Shown here piece after piece: positions 23,806-31,828 of a stretch of 36,216 nt of DNA (positions within the stretch are counted from its first letter, which is position 1; the number at the start of each line of letters is the position of its first letter). The position numbers and the translations under genes were made by a program. The notes under the pieces were generated by a model. The model made no database searches. It had not been told where the DNA came from and saw only the letters and a program-made list of their open reading frames with translations. Source of the DNA: an uncultured Bacteroidia bacterium (GTDB lineage Bacteria > Bacteroidota > Bacteroidia > Bacteroidales > UBA932); NCBI GenBank assembly GCA_902766255.1, contig CACXCS010000036.1:1-36216 (forward strand), read 5' to 3'.

Positions 23806-25530
23806 ATGAAAAGATATATTTTAGCAATATTTGCCACAGCGGCCCTCCTTACCGCTTGCGTTGACCTTGACCTCAACCCTAAGTCGCAGGGGTCCAGCGA
23901 AAACTGGTACTCTACCTCCCAGGAGCTGGAGATGTCCTTGAACAACCTTTACCAGGCTGCTATGTGGTGGACTGAGTGCTTCAGGAACTGGAATACGGAC
24001 CGCGAGACCGACGACTGGAGCCAGCGCGAAAAACTCTATGACTGGGTTGGCGGAACTGTCAGCACCACCTGGGGGCAGGCCGCCAACAGCTGGTCCAATT
24101 TCTACAAGGGAATAGCCCGGGCCAACACCGTAATCGAAGGCATCGAGAAGGCTAAGGAGAGCCTTACCGAAGCGGAAATCTTACAATATACTGGAGAGGC
24201 CAAGTTCTTCCGCGCTTCCTTCTACATGTACCTCATCACCCTCTTTGGAGACGTACCATATTACACCGAGTACCTTACCCTGGATGATGCTTATAAAATG
24301 GGACGCATAGACAGGAATGTAATCCTTGAAAGCATTTATGACGATTTCGATGCCGCCGCAAAGGTGCTTCCTGTGTCGTACACGGGAACCCAGCGTGTGA
24401 CGAGTGGCGCCGCCCTGGCAATGAAAGCCCGCGCAGCCCTCTATATGGGCGACTGGAAAACTTGTGCGGAGGCCGCCAAGGCATGCATGGACCTCGGCGT
24501 TTATTCCCTGCATCCGGACTACCGCGAACTCTTCCTCTCCAAAACAAAGATCAGCCCTGAATTTATCTTCGTCCTGTATGCCTCCAATGACCTTACCGTT
24601 TACTCTTACCGCGACAATGACGGCAACAGCAGCGGTATCAGAAGTTTCGTGCCGCGCAACAACGGAGGAACCTCGGTAGCCCAGCCTTCCTGGGATCTCT
24701 TCTTCGCCTACACCTGTACCGATGGTTTGAGCGTAGAGGAATCCCCTCTCTACGACCCGGCCAACCCGTTTGCCAACCGTGACCCTCGCCTCAGCGAAAT
24801 TACTGTGCCTTTCGACTCTGAGTTCCTGGATTACATCTACAATCCGAGGGCCAGCGCCGATAAGACCCTGCAGGTTTCCACCGGCACCATGGTCAAGAAC
24901 AACGATTCCCGTACAGGCTCCAAGGACTGCTCTTACAACGGCTTTATGATCAAGAAGTTCGTAGACGAAGACTGGATCGACAGGCATGTGGAGAATCCTA
25001 TGATCCTGATGCGCTACGCAGACGTACTGCTGATGTACGCCGAGGCCAAGATGGAAATGAACCAGATAGACCAGTCGGTATTCGATGCCCTCAACAGCAT
25101 CCGTGCCCGCGCATACAAGTGCAACGTGTCAGAGACAACCAAATACCCCGCAATCACCGAAACTAACCAGGCCAAACTCCGCCGCATTATCCGCAACGAA
25201 CGCCGCTGCGAGTTGGCATGGGAAGGCCGACGCTGGTTCGACCTGGTACGCTGGAGAGTGTGCGAAGAGTGCCTCACAACTCCAGTCTATGGTTTGCCCG
25301 ACAAGGACAAGATGGCTTCTAACGAGGCCTCCGGATACTGGATATTCCCTAAGGATTTCCGTCCGCACATGAGGGCCAGTTCTACCATAGACCTGTCCGG
25401 CATAGAAAACTACCCGGACTACTACAAGATTTACGTCAAAAAGGCTTTTGTTTCCCGCCAGTACCTTTATCCAATCCCCGAAAACGAGAGGGTGGTTTGC
25501 CCTATGCTCACACAAAACCCCGGATATTAA
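23806..25530 (+). CDS. SusD/RagB-like outer-membrane substrate-binding lipoprotein
   Basis: 574 aa from the ATG at 23806, chosen because it starts the signal MKRYILAIFATAALLTAC; an ATG 12 bases earlier is also in frame. The lipobox Cys is followed by VDLDLNPKSQ, and the helical TPR-like body has GEAKFFRASFYMYLITLFGDVPYY, the best SusD hallmark. The C-terminal region has ILMRYADVLLMYAEA, the ERRCELAWEGRRWFDLVRW motif and YLYPIP. It forms the lid of the SusC pore and delivers oligomers to it. It sits between two BACON lipoprotein genes and is 18 bases after the first. Confidence 0.96.
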   Translation: MKRYILAIFATAALLTACVDLDLNPKSQGSSENWYSTSQELEMSLNNLYQAAMWWTECFRNWNTDRETDDWSQREKLYDWVGGTVSTTWGQAANSWSNFYKGIARANTVIEGIEKAKESLTEAEILQYTGEAKFFRASFYMYLITLFGDVPYYTEYLTLDDAYKMGRIDRNVILESIYDDFDAAAKVLPVSYTGTQRVTSGAALAMKARAALYMGDWKTCAEAAKACMDLGVYSLHPDYRELFLSKTKISPEFIFVLYASNDLTVYSYRDNDGNSSGIRSFVPRNNGGTSVAQPSWDLFFAYTCTDGLSVEESPLYDPANPFANRDPRLSEITVPFDSEFLDYIYNPRASADKTLQVSTGTMVKNNDSRTGSKDCSYNGFMIKKFVDEDWIDRHVENPMILMRYADVLLMYAEAKMEMNQIDQSVFDALNSIRARAYKCNVSETTKYPAITETNQAKLRRIIRNERRCELAWEGRRWFDLVRWRVCEECLTTPVYGLPDKDKMASNEASGYWIFPKDFRPHMRASSTIDLSGIENYPDYYKIYVKKAFVSRQYLYPIPENERVVCPMLTQNPGY

Positions 25531-25542
25531 GATATTACAATC

Positions 25543-26718
25543 ATGAAAAAGTATTTAGCACTTTTGGCTATCGCCTCCCTGGCAATCGTTTCCTGCGGAG
25601 AGAAGCCCGAACCCACGCCTACCCCTTCCGATGATGAGAAGGCCTTCAGCGTAACGCCAGAAACCCTTTCCGTCGGTGCCAGCGACACAAGTGCCAGCAT
25701 CGAAGTAAAGGGCGAAGTCGCCTGGTCAACCAAGAGCGACAATTCCAACTTCGTTCTCACTCCCGCATCCGGCAACGGAAACGGCACGGTTACCGTGAGC
25801 TTCCCTGCCAACACCTCCACCAATGTCGTTACGGCCAAAATCACTATTTTCACAGATGATAAGGCAGCTAAGACCAAATCGTTCACGATACCTTTCACCC
25901 AGGCAGCAGCGGAAGTTGAGCCAACCCCCGACCCGGGGCCCGATCCCGAGCCTACAAGCAGGGATACAACGTACCTTGCCCGTTGGTGGTTCGATATTAC
26001 CCAGGTTGACATACTCAATGCTCACTTTGCCGAGGAGGCCAAGGTTGAAGGAAATCCCAATCCTGATGCCGGACTGCCGGGCAATGGCGGCTATTATGTG
26101 GAGCCTAATGTTTCAGGAAAAGGCCGTATTGAGTTCTACAACGGCATCGACAAGAATTCGATCAATCCAAAGGGACGCGTAAAGAGGGTCATCGGCAAGT
26201 ACGGCGGAATCGTCAGCTATGGCACCTGGAAGGGAGACTATTATCTGCTGACTGCCGAAACCGATGCCGCCCTGCCTGCAGGAACCGATATTTACACCTT
26301 CTTCGCCCTTCGTCCAAACACTGATAACGTGCCCAGGTACTGGTTGGTGGAAATCCTTGACGGAGACACCTGGAAGCCTTATTTTGAGACCAAGAAAGTC
26401 ACCGTGTCAGGTGAAGGTGAAGTAGAATACAATATCGAGCTTGTTTATGACAACGATGCAGAAAAACCTTGTATCGACAGTATTGTTGACTGCGAGTACA
26501 AGCTTACCGCATCCACTAAGAACGTGGTCATCCGCATACTTGCAGTTTCCAGCGCCTACTCTTACGGCAAAGTCCCGCCCGAAGGCCTGCCCGCTGAAAT
26601 CGGCGACAGTCCGGTCAAGGTCAAGAACCCTGTTACCATTTTGGTTGGCAACCGTACGGCAGAAAACGGCAATCCCGTTCTCCATCATACAATGATTTGT
26701 ACTCTCACGAGTAAATAA
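25543..26718 (+). CDS. BACON-domain surface lipoprotein 2 (paralogue)
   Basis: 391 aa, lipobox at Cys18 (LAIVSC). One BACON-like domain (about 34-121, WSTKSDNSNFVLTPASGNGN), a Pro/Asp/Glu-rich linker (about 125-139), then the same C-terminal domain as BACON lipoprotein 1: LARWWFDITQVDILNAHF, YYVEPNVSGKGRIEFYNG, FFALRPN and YWLVEILDGDTWKP. One BACON domain has been lost or gained relative to the other copy. It is probably a second glycan-binding surface protein of this operon. Its stop and the start of the next gene share one base (TAATG), so the genes are coupled. Confidence 0.87.
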   Translation: MKKYLALLAIASLAIVSCGEKPEPTPTPSDDEKAFSVTPETLSVGASDTSASIEVKGEVAWSTKSDNSNFVLTPASGNGNGTVTVSFPANTSTNVVTAKITIFTDDKAAKTKSFTIPFTQAAAEVEPTPDPGPDPEPTSRDTTYLARWWFDITQVDILNAHFAEEAKVEGNPNPDAGLPGNGGYYVEPNVSGKGRIEFYNGIDKNSINPKGRVKRVIGKYGGIVSYGTWKGDYYLLTAETDAALPAGTDIYTFFALRPNTDNVPRYWLVEILDGDTWKPYFETKKVTVSGEGEVEYNIELVYDNDAEKPCIDSIVDCEYKLTASTKNVVIRILAVSSAYSYGKVPPEGLPAEIGDSPVKVKNPVTILVGNRTAENGNPVLHHTMICTLTSK

Positions 26719-28121
26719 TGAAAAAACTCCCGACACTTATTACTCTGGCCTTCACAGCCGCCGCCCTGTGCGGCGGCTGTGAAGAGCCTAATACTCCGCC
26801 TACCCCCGGGGGCAAGACAGAACCGGAGACTCTTGACCCGCCAATTGATGTCAAGGTGGGCGAGGTGCTTCCCGCCTGGCAGGACGGCTACCTCGATATT
26901 CATTCCATCAACGGTGGCCGTGGGGAAGCCTTCTACTACATTTTCCCGGACGGCACCACCATGCTCTGCGACGCCGCCGGAGCACCTCCGACAGAACTGC
27001 ACGATTATGGTTCTGATTCCCAGGGAGTACCGTCAAAGCCAAGCGTGAGCGTGAGCAACGGAGCGGTGATTATCAATTATATCAAGCACTTTGCCCCGTC
27101 GGTAGCAAACGGAAGGCTTGATTACTTCATGACCTCGCACTATCACGGAGACCACATCGGTGCATGGCGCGACAACTACGCCACCTACGGCTGGACGCCA
27201 TTTGACAAAGAGGGAAACAAGGTTTCTTCCATCAACCTCAGTGCCGGCGGTTTCTATCTCAACGGCCTGGCCGAAGTGGGTCTTTCAATCCCCATCGACA
27301 AGGTGCTTGACCGCGGTGACTGGTCCAGCCGCCCTTCCGCCGACTACTACGACAACGGCGGCAAGAAACGTTACCAGCTATATGTCAACTACTTGGACTA
27401 TGCCGCCCGCAAGCAGGGCACGGTTCGTGAGACCTTGCAGATAGGGCACGACGACCAGATAGTGATGAAGCACGCCCCTTCTAAGTACACCACCTTCTTC
27501 ATACGCACAATAGCTTCAGGAGGCGATATATGGACCGGTAACGGCACTTCCGTCAACACCGCCTACGTGCCGAGTGCGGCCGAGTGCGCCGCAAACCATA
27601 GCGCATGGAGCATCAACGAAAACATCTTTTCCAATGTTTTCATGGTAAAATATGGCAATTTCGATTTCTTCAGCGGCGGCGATATCCAGTATTCCGGGCG
27701 CTCCAGCCAAGGCTGGAAAGATATCGAGAAGCCCATTTCCGAGGTGGTCAGGAAGGTGGAGGGCATGAAAGCCTGCCATCACAGCACGGCCAACACCAAC
27801 AGCGACAACCTGCTCAACAAGCTGAAGCCGGACTTTTATATTGCCGGTGTATGGCGGGACGTGCAGCCCAACCCCGAGACTTTGCAGAGGGTATATAACG
27901 CCAACGCCAATGTGCGTGTCTTTACGACCAATCTGGCAGACAGCAATATCAAGACCTTGAAGGACAAGGGTATAGACCCTTCGAAATTCAACGCTACCGG
28001 CGGACATATCGTCATACGGGTTATTCCCGGAGGGGCCAAGTACTACATTTACGTCCTGAACGACAATAATATGGAATATAAGGTCAAAGCGAAATTCGGA
28101 CCTTATTCTTCTTTTATCTGA
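26718..28121 (+). CDS. MBL-fold metallohydrolase lipoprotein B
   Basis: 467 aa. Lipoprotein signal with Cys21 (LCGGC), a Pro-rich linker, then LDIHSINGGRGEAFYYIFPD and MLCDAAGA, the ComEC/Rec2-like pattern. The metal motif H141-Y-H143-G-D145-H146 is complete; SGGDIQY and KACHHS follow. The region VWRDVQPNPETLQRVY is nearly the same as in MBL protein A, and the C-terminus has GGHIVIRV plus YIYVLND. Loops between the first metal motif and the DIQY block are longer than in A. Substrate unknown. The stop is shared by one base with the next start (TGATG). Confidence 0.9.
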   Translation: MKKLPTLITLAFTAAALCGGCEEPNTPPTPGGKTEPETLDPPIDVKVGEVLPAWQDGYLDIHSINGGRGEAFYYIFPDGTTMLCDAAGAPPTELHDYGSDSQGVPSKPSVSVSNGAVIINYIKHFAPSVANGRLDYFMTSHYHGDHIGAWRDNYATYGWTPFDKEGNKVSSINLSAGGFYLNGLAEVGLSIPIDKVLDRGDWSSRPSADYYDNGGKKRYQLYVNYLDYAARKQGTVRETLQIGHDDQIVMKHAPSKYTTFFIRTIASGGDIWTGNGTSVNTAYVPSAAECAANHSAWSINENIFSNVFMVKYGNFDFFSGGDIQYSGRSSQGWKDIEKPISEVVRKVEGMKACHHSTANTNSDNLLNKLKPDFYIAGVWRDVQPNPETLQRVYNANANVRVFTTNLADSNIKTLKDKGIDPSKFNATGGHIVIRVIPGGAKYYIYVLNDNNMEYKVKAKFGPYSSFI

Positions 28122-29500
28122 TGATAAAACGTTTGCCTGTTTTTCTGGCGGCACTGATGCTGCTCTCCTGCGGGGGGAACGACGAGCCCACCAACCCGGC
28201 TGACGACAATACGCCTAAGGAAAAGTTTGTCGCCGACCCTGTGGGTCAACCCCTGTCTGCCTGGCAGGAGGGCCAGTTGGATATTCACTTTATTAACACC
28301 AGCACCGGCGAGTGTACATTCATTATTTTCCCCGACGGCACGCAGATGCTGGTGGATGCAGCGGGTTCGCATAATGCGACCGGACCCGTGGGCAGCACAA
28401 CCAACACAGGCATCCGTGCCCGGTGGGATCCCATAAAGGAGTCCGGGTTCCGTGCCGGCAAATTCATTGCCGATTATATCAAAAGGTGTATGGAGTGGAC
28501 CGGCAACAGCACTCTCGACTATGTGCTTAACACCCATTTCCACGGCGACCATTTCGGCGGAACTACCGGAATGCCGAAGTCGGACAAATCGTCCACTTAC
28601 GTCAAGCAAAGTCTCCCCGAAGTGCTGGACCTTTTGCCCGCAGGACTGCTGCTGGACCGCGGCTGGCCCACATACGATTACCCCTTCGATATGCAGACCA
28701 AGGCTTCAAACGCCTCTGCCATAAAGAATTACGTCACGGCAGTAAAATGGCATGTGGCAAATACCGGACTCAAGGTTGAACGATTCAAGGCCGGGGTTTC
28801 CGACCAGATAGTGATGGTTCGGAATGCCGCGGCTTACCCGTCCTTCCTTGTACAGAATATCGCGGTGAACGGAGAGATATGGGACGGCCCCGGCACCTCT
28901 ACTGCAACTGCCACATTCCCTGCATTGAAAGACATTGTGGTTGAGAATCCTAAGAGCATAGGGAACGCCGATAACTGCCCGGAAGAGAATCACTGTACCA
29001 CAGTGTTCAAGATAAAGTACGGGCTCTTCGACTTCTTCCATGGGGGAGACGCCCAGTATGACGGATGCTCGACTTTCGCGTGGAAAGATATGGAGACCGC
29101 AGTTGCCAAAGCCTCAGGGAAGGTGGACGTGATGAAGGCCGACCATCATGGGGTCACCAACACCAATGGCTACGGCTACGTTGCCAAGAACGGACACGTG
29201 TGCGATGCCATGAACTATCTCATGCCTCGCTGCTGGATTGTGAACAGCTGGACTGACGGGCATCCGCGTCAGCCTGTGTATGAGGGAGTTACCAAGATTA
29301 TGCAAGGCATGGACGTGTTCATTACCAATACCTGCGACGCCATGCACGGTTATGGCCGCTTCGGACAGGTGAAGGGCAGCGACGGCCATATTGTGGTCCG
29401 CGTCTCAAAAGGTGGAAAACGCTACTATGTGTACACCTTGACCGATTCCGACGGAAAGAAAACAGTCAAGCAGATATCGGGCCCTTATACGTCCCGCTAA
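28121..29500 (+). CDS. MBL-fold metallohydrolase lipoprotein C
   Basis: 459 aa. Lipobox at Cys17 (MLLSC), then LDIHFINTSTGECTFIIFPD and MLVDAAGS. Metal motif H139-F-H141-G-D143-H144 complete, HGGDAQY and KADHHG later. It is the most diverged of the three: the WRDVQPNP block of A and B is replaced by SWTDGHPRQP, and there is an extra cysteine-rich stretch (NADNCPEENHC). The C-terminus DGHIVVRV with YYVYTLTD is retained. Last gene of the operon; its stop overlaps that of the convergent GIN-domain gene by 4 bases and no terminator separates them. Confidence 0.9.
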   Translation: MIKRLPVFLAALMLLSCGGNDEPTNPADDNTPKEKFVADPVGQPLSAWQEGQLDIHFINTSTGECTFIIFPDGTQMLVDAAGSHNATGPVGSTTNTGIRARWDPIKESGFRAGKFIADYIKRCMEWTGNSTLDYVLNTHFHGDHFGGTTGMPKSDKSSTYVKQSLPEVLDLLPAGLLLDRGWPTYDYPFDMQTKASNASAIKNYVTAVKWHVANTGLKVERFKAGVSDQIVMVRNAAAYPSFLVQNIAVNGEIWDGPGTSTATATFPALKDIVVENPKSIGNADNCPEENHCTTVFKIKYGLFDFFHGGDAQYDGCSTFAWKDMETAVAKASGKVDVMKADHHGVTNTNGYGYVAKNGHVCDAMNYLMPRCWIVNSWTDGHPRQPVYEGVTKIMQGMDVFITNTCDAMHGYGRFGQVKGSDGHIVVRVSKGGKRYYVYTLTDSDGKKTVKQISGPYTSR

Positions 29501-30255
29501 CGAAATCCTTCAAGTGACAGTCCGGCAGTGTGTATATCCCCGCTGCCGGATACTTTTTTGCTTATGCTGCGGGCATTGCCACGCAGGGTGATGTCGCCGC
29601 TGCCGCTTATGCGGGCATTTACGTCGCCGGCATCCTTGAGACTAAGGGTAATGTCACCGCTGCCCGAGACAGAAGCATCGACGGAACGTGCGGTGACAGG
29701 TCCCGACTTAATGTCGCCGCTGCCGGTTACACGGACCTCGAAATCGTCGCATACAACCCCCATGGTGTGGATGTCTCCGCTGCCGGACACTTTGGCCTGC
29801 AGGCTGCCGCATTCGATGCGGTCGGCCACGATGTCACCGCTGCCGGCGACTGAAAGCTCCATGTCGGCGGGGCACGACAGGGCGCTCTTCAGCAGCAGAT
29901 CACCGCTGCCGGATACGGATGCCGATTCAAGCAGCTCCGAACTCACTGTTATATAACTCTTTACGCGCGGAAACAGGTTAGTATGTTCCTCTGTGCTGAC
30001 AATGAGGGTTCCGCCTATAACCTCGATTTTGTAAAGATCGAGAAGATTCTCGTCAGAGTGGATGAGGACAGGACTTAGGGGTGCCTGGGTAAAAATAACA
30101 TCCAAGGCGCCCTTGACAGCGATGGAGTTGAAGTCAGTAACCTCAATGGTACGCTCTGCTGCCTGTCCATTCCCGCGGACGAACTTTCCTCCCAGGTAGA
30201 AGACGCACGACGAAGCCATTGCGGCCAGCAGCAAAATAAAAGCTAACTTTTTCAT
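29497..30255 (-). CDS. GIN-domain (DUF2807) putative adhesin lipoprotein
   Basis: 252 aa. Signal ending MASSC (Cys17), then a beta-helix built of repeats carrying the phrase SGSGDI or close variants; I count seven from about residue 115 to the end. This is the head GIN domain, thought to form a short parallel beta-helix; the function in Bacteroidetes is not established. The matching DNA has a recurring CGCTGCC block on the plus strand. The ATG overlaps the methyltransferase stop as ATGA, so the two are coupled, though their roles look unrelated. Confidence 0.9.
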   Translation of the reverse strand: MKKLAFILLLAAMASSCVFYLGGKFVRGNGQAAERTIEVTDFNSIAVKGALDVIFTQAPLSPVLIHSDENLLDLYKIEVIGGTLIVSTEEHTNLFPRVKSYITVSSELLESASVSGSGDLLLKSALSCPADMELSVAGSGDIVADRIECGSLQAKVSGSGDIHTMGVVCDDFEVRVTGSGDIKSGPVTARSVDASVSGSGDITLSLKDAGDVNARISGSGDITLRGNARSISKKVSGSGDIHTAGLSLEGFR

Positions 30256-31304
30256 TTTTCGAGTCTTACAACTATTGATAAAGGAAGAACCTTCCCAAAC
30301 TTGTCACTCAATGCCAGTTCCCCGGAGGTCACCCTCGCCCCAGCGGCGAAGGTACTTCCCCCTGAGGACTTCGCTACGCTCATCCCTCCCACGCCTGACG
30401 GCGCGGGTCCCTCCCGTTCACATGGCCACGGGCGGCCATGGTCCTCAGAGGGAAGTACCTCCGCCGCTGGGGCGAAATGCAGGTCGAAGGCCTCTCGCAC
30501 AAGGGTTTCGCCGAGAGCTGCGCTATAGCCGTTGGAGTAGAGATTCAGGACAACGAAGGAATTCTCCGGCTTGAGTATTGACGACACGGTGCGGAGCATA
30601 TCGAACAAGCACTCGTCGAGTTTCCACTTTTCCCCGTCGGGGCCGTGCCCGTAGGCCGGGGGATCGAGTATGATGCCATCGTAAAGATTGCCTCTCCGGG
30701 CTTCCCGCTTGGCAAACTTCATCGCATCCTCAACTATCCAGCGAATACCGTCCATCCCGCTGCGCTCCATATTCTGGCGAGCCCAGGTAACCACCTGACG
30801 TACGGAATCCAGATGCGTAACCTCTGCTCCCCCGGCACGGGCAGCCAACGATGCCGCGCCCGTGTAGGCGAACAGGTTCAGCACCCTAGGATGATTGAGA
30901 GCCAAGCACTTACGGTGGATAAACTCCCAGTTGGGAGCCTGCTCGGGGAACACGCCAACGTGCTTGAAACTGGTCAGTCCAAGGCGCAAAGACATCGTAG
31001 CACCACGGCCGGATCCGTCTGTCCCCTGGATTCCGAGGGGATAACGAATCCACCACTGGTCGTCCATCGCACGGAGCCGCTCCCAGGTGCCGCTATCCTC
31101 CTTGCCGGCCTTGCCGAATCCGGCACCCGGCTTGAAACGCGTGTGACTCAAGCGGTTCCACTCGCTTTGCGCCAGGCTCTTGTCCCACAGCGCCTTTGGC
31201 TCGGGGCGGGCAAGCACAAACGCGCCGAAGCGCTCAAGCTTCTCCCCTCCGCCACTGTCCAGCAGCTCGTAATCCCTCCAATCCTTGTTCGGAAACTCTA
31301 TCAT
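30252..31304 (-). CDS. Class I SAM-dependent methyltransferase carrying an in-frame fold-back insertion
   Basis: 350 aa. SAM-binding fold VLNLFAYTGAASLAARAGGA (141-160), catalytic-type motif DPPAYGHGP (214-222) and an RlmI/Methyltrans_SAM-like layout; target probably rRNA, not proven. Residues 277-323 are encoded by a long imperfect palindrome (30335-30475) and are low in family-like sequence, while the flanks (EAFDLHF before, VTSGELALSDKFGKVLPLS after) read as the normal C-terminus. The insertion keeps the frame. The leader is absent: the -7 box ends 4 bases before the ATG. Function may be kept, since the SAM and catalytic parts are upstream of the insert. Confidence 0.9.
   Translation of the reverse strand: MIEFPNKDWRDYELLDSGGGEKLERFGAFVLARPEPKALWDKSLAQSEWNRLSHTRFKPGAGFGKAGKEDSGTWERLRAMDDQWWIRYPLGIQGTDGSGRGATMSLRLGLTSFKHVGVFPEQAPNWEFIHRKCLALNHPRVLNLFAYTGAASLAARAGGAEVTHLDSVRQVVTWARQNMERSGMDGIRWIVEDAMKFAKREARRGNLYDGIILDPPAYGHGPDGEKWKLDECLFDMLRTVSSILKPENSFVVLNLYSNGYSAALGETLVREAFDLHFAPAAEVLPSEDHGRPWPCEREGPAPSGVGGMSVAKSSGGSTFAAGARVTSGELALSDKFGKVLPLSIVVRLEK
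30335..30475. repeat. Fold-back element E2, inside the methyltransferase gene
   Basis: Arms 30335-30369 and 30441-30475 pair at 33 of 35 positions. The loop holds CCCTCCCGTTCAC at about 30410 and then a 7-bp hairpin CATGGCC/GGCCATG around ACGGGC, matching the loop core of element E1 with few changes. A second CCCTCCC lies earlier in the loop. In both elements the core touches the right arm directly. The arms are unlike those of E1. Confidence 0.93.
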
Positions 31305-31308
31305 AACG

Positions 31309-31316
31309 CAAATATA
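31309..31316 (-). promoter_or_regulatory. -7 box of methyltransferase-GIN operon
   Basis: TATATTTG followed by C on the minus strand, 4 bases before the ATG at 31304. The transcript is expected to start at or next to the ATG. Confidence 0.62.
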
Positions 31317-31366
31317 TTCATAATTCCTGATAAAACGCCCTCAATTCTCCCTTCGCTCCTCAATAT

Positions 31367-31699
31367 GGGAGAGTATTAGAGGGTTTTGCTCCCGGAGGAC
31401 CACCCTGCCCAGTGTTTCGGGAGAGATTCAAAGGGTTTTGCTCCCGGAGGCCACTCTGCGCTGTGATTGGGGAGAGAATCAGCCAACTTTACTCCAAACT
31501 AATACTTTGTGCGGCCATTCGGGAGAGAATTAGCCCTTTTTGCTCCCACCTGGCGCTTTACTCGGTAATTCGGGAGGAAACAGGGCGGTTTTACTCCGGA
31601 GGCTGCTCTGCCCAGTGTTTCGGGAGAGAATTGGCCCTTTTTGCTCCCACTCGGCGCTTTGCATAGTTGTACGGGAGAGATTCATAGGATTTTGCTCCT
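31367..31699 (+). repeat. REP-like hairpin array, left (7 units, about 51-bp period)
   Basis: Units of 27 bases begin GGGAG and end CTCCC (or a close variant) at 31367, 31419, 31470, 31521, 31572, 31622 and 31673, with steps of 50-52. A consensus unit is GGGAGAGAATT, a variable middle, then TTTTGCTCCC. Linkers of about 24 bases fall into a few recurring types (for example CGGAGGCCACTCTG and ACCTGGCGCTTT). All units point the same way, and the same way as in the right array. Confidence 0.92.
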
Positions 31700-31763
31700 A
31701 TTGACATGTATTGTTAAATTGTGCTGAGCGATAATCTGGAATAATAGTCTGTAACCACTGGTA

Positions 31764-31794
31764 TTGTTTATTTGCGGCATTAATAGTACTTTTG
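31764..31794 (+). promoter_or_regulatory. Promoter of the RAYT gene
   Basis: TACTTTTG at 31787-31794 with TTG at 31764-31766, spacing 20. The leader to the ATG at 31829 is about 30 bases. Confidence 0.65.
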
Positions 31795-31828
31795 TTTCGG
31801 AGGATAAAAACACCCTCCAACATGAACT

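Larger units (their letters stand above)
31305..31828. other. Non-coding region before the RAYT gene
   Basis: 524 bases holding the methyltransferase promoter, the left repeat array (31367-31699) and the RAYT promoter (31764-31794). A short open frame across the array (about 31412-31666) is a by-product of the near 51-base period and is not called. Confidence 0.75.

Noticed and set aside
30252-30500. Frameshift or pseudogene at the methyltransferase C-terminus
   Set aside because: The frame continues through the palindrome and rejoins family-like sequence at VTSGELALSD, so it is an in-frame insertion.
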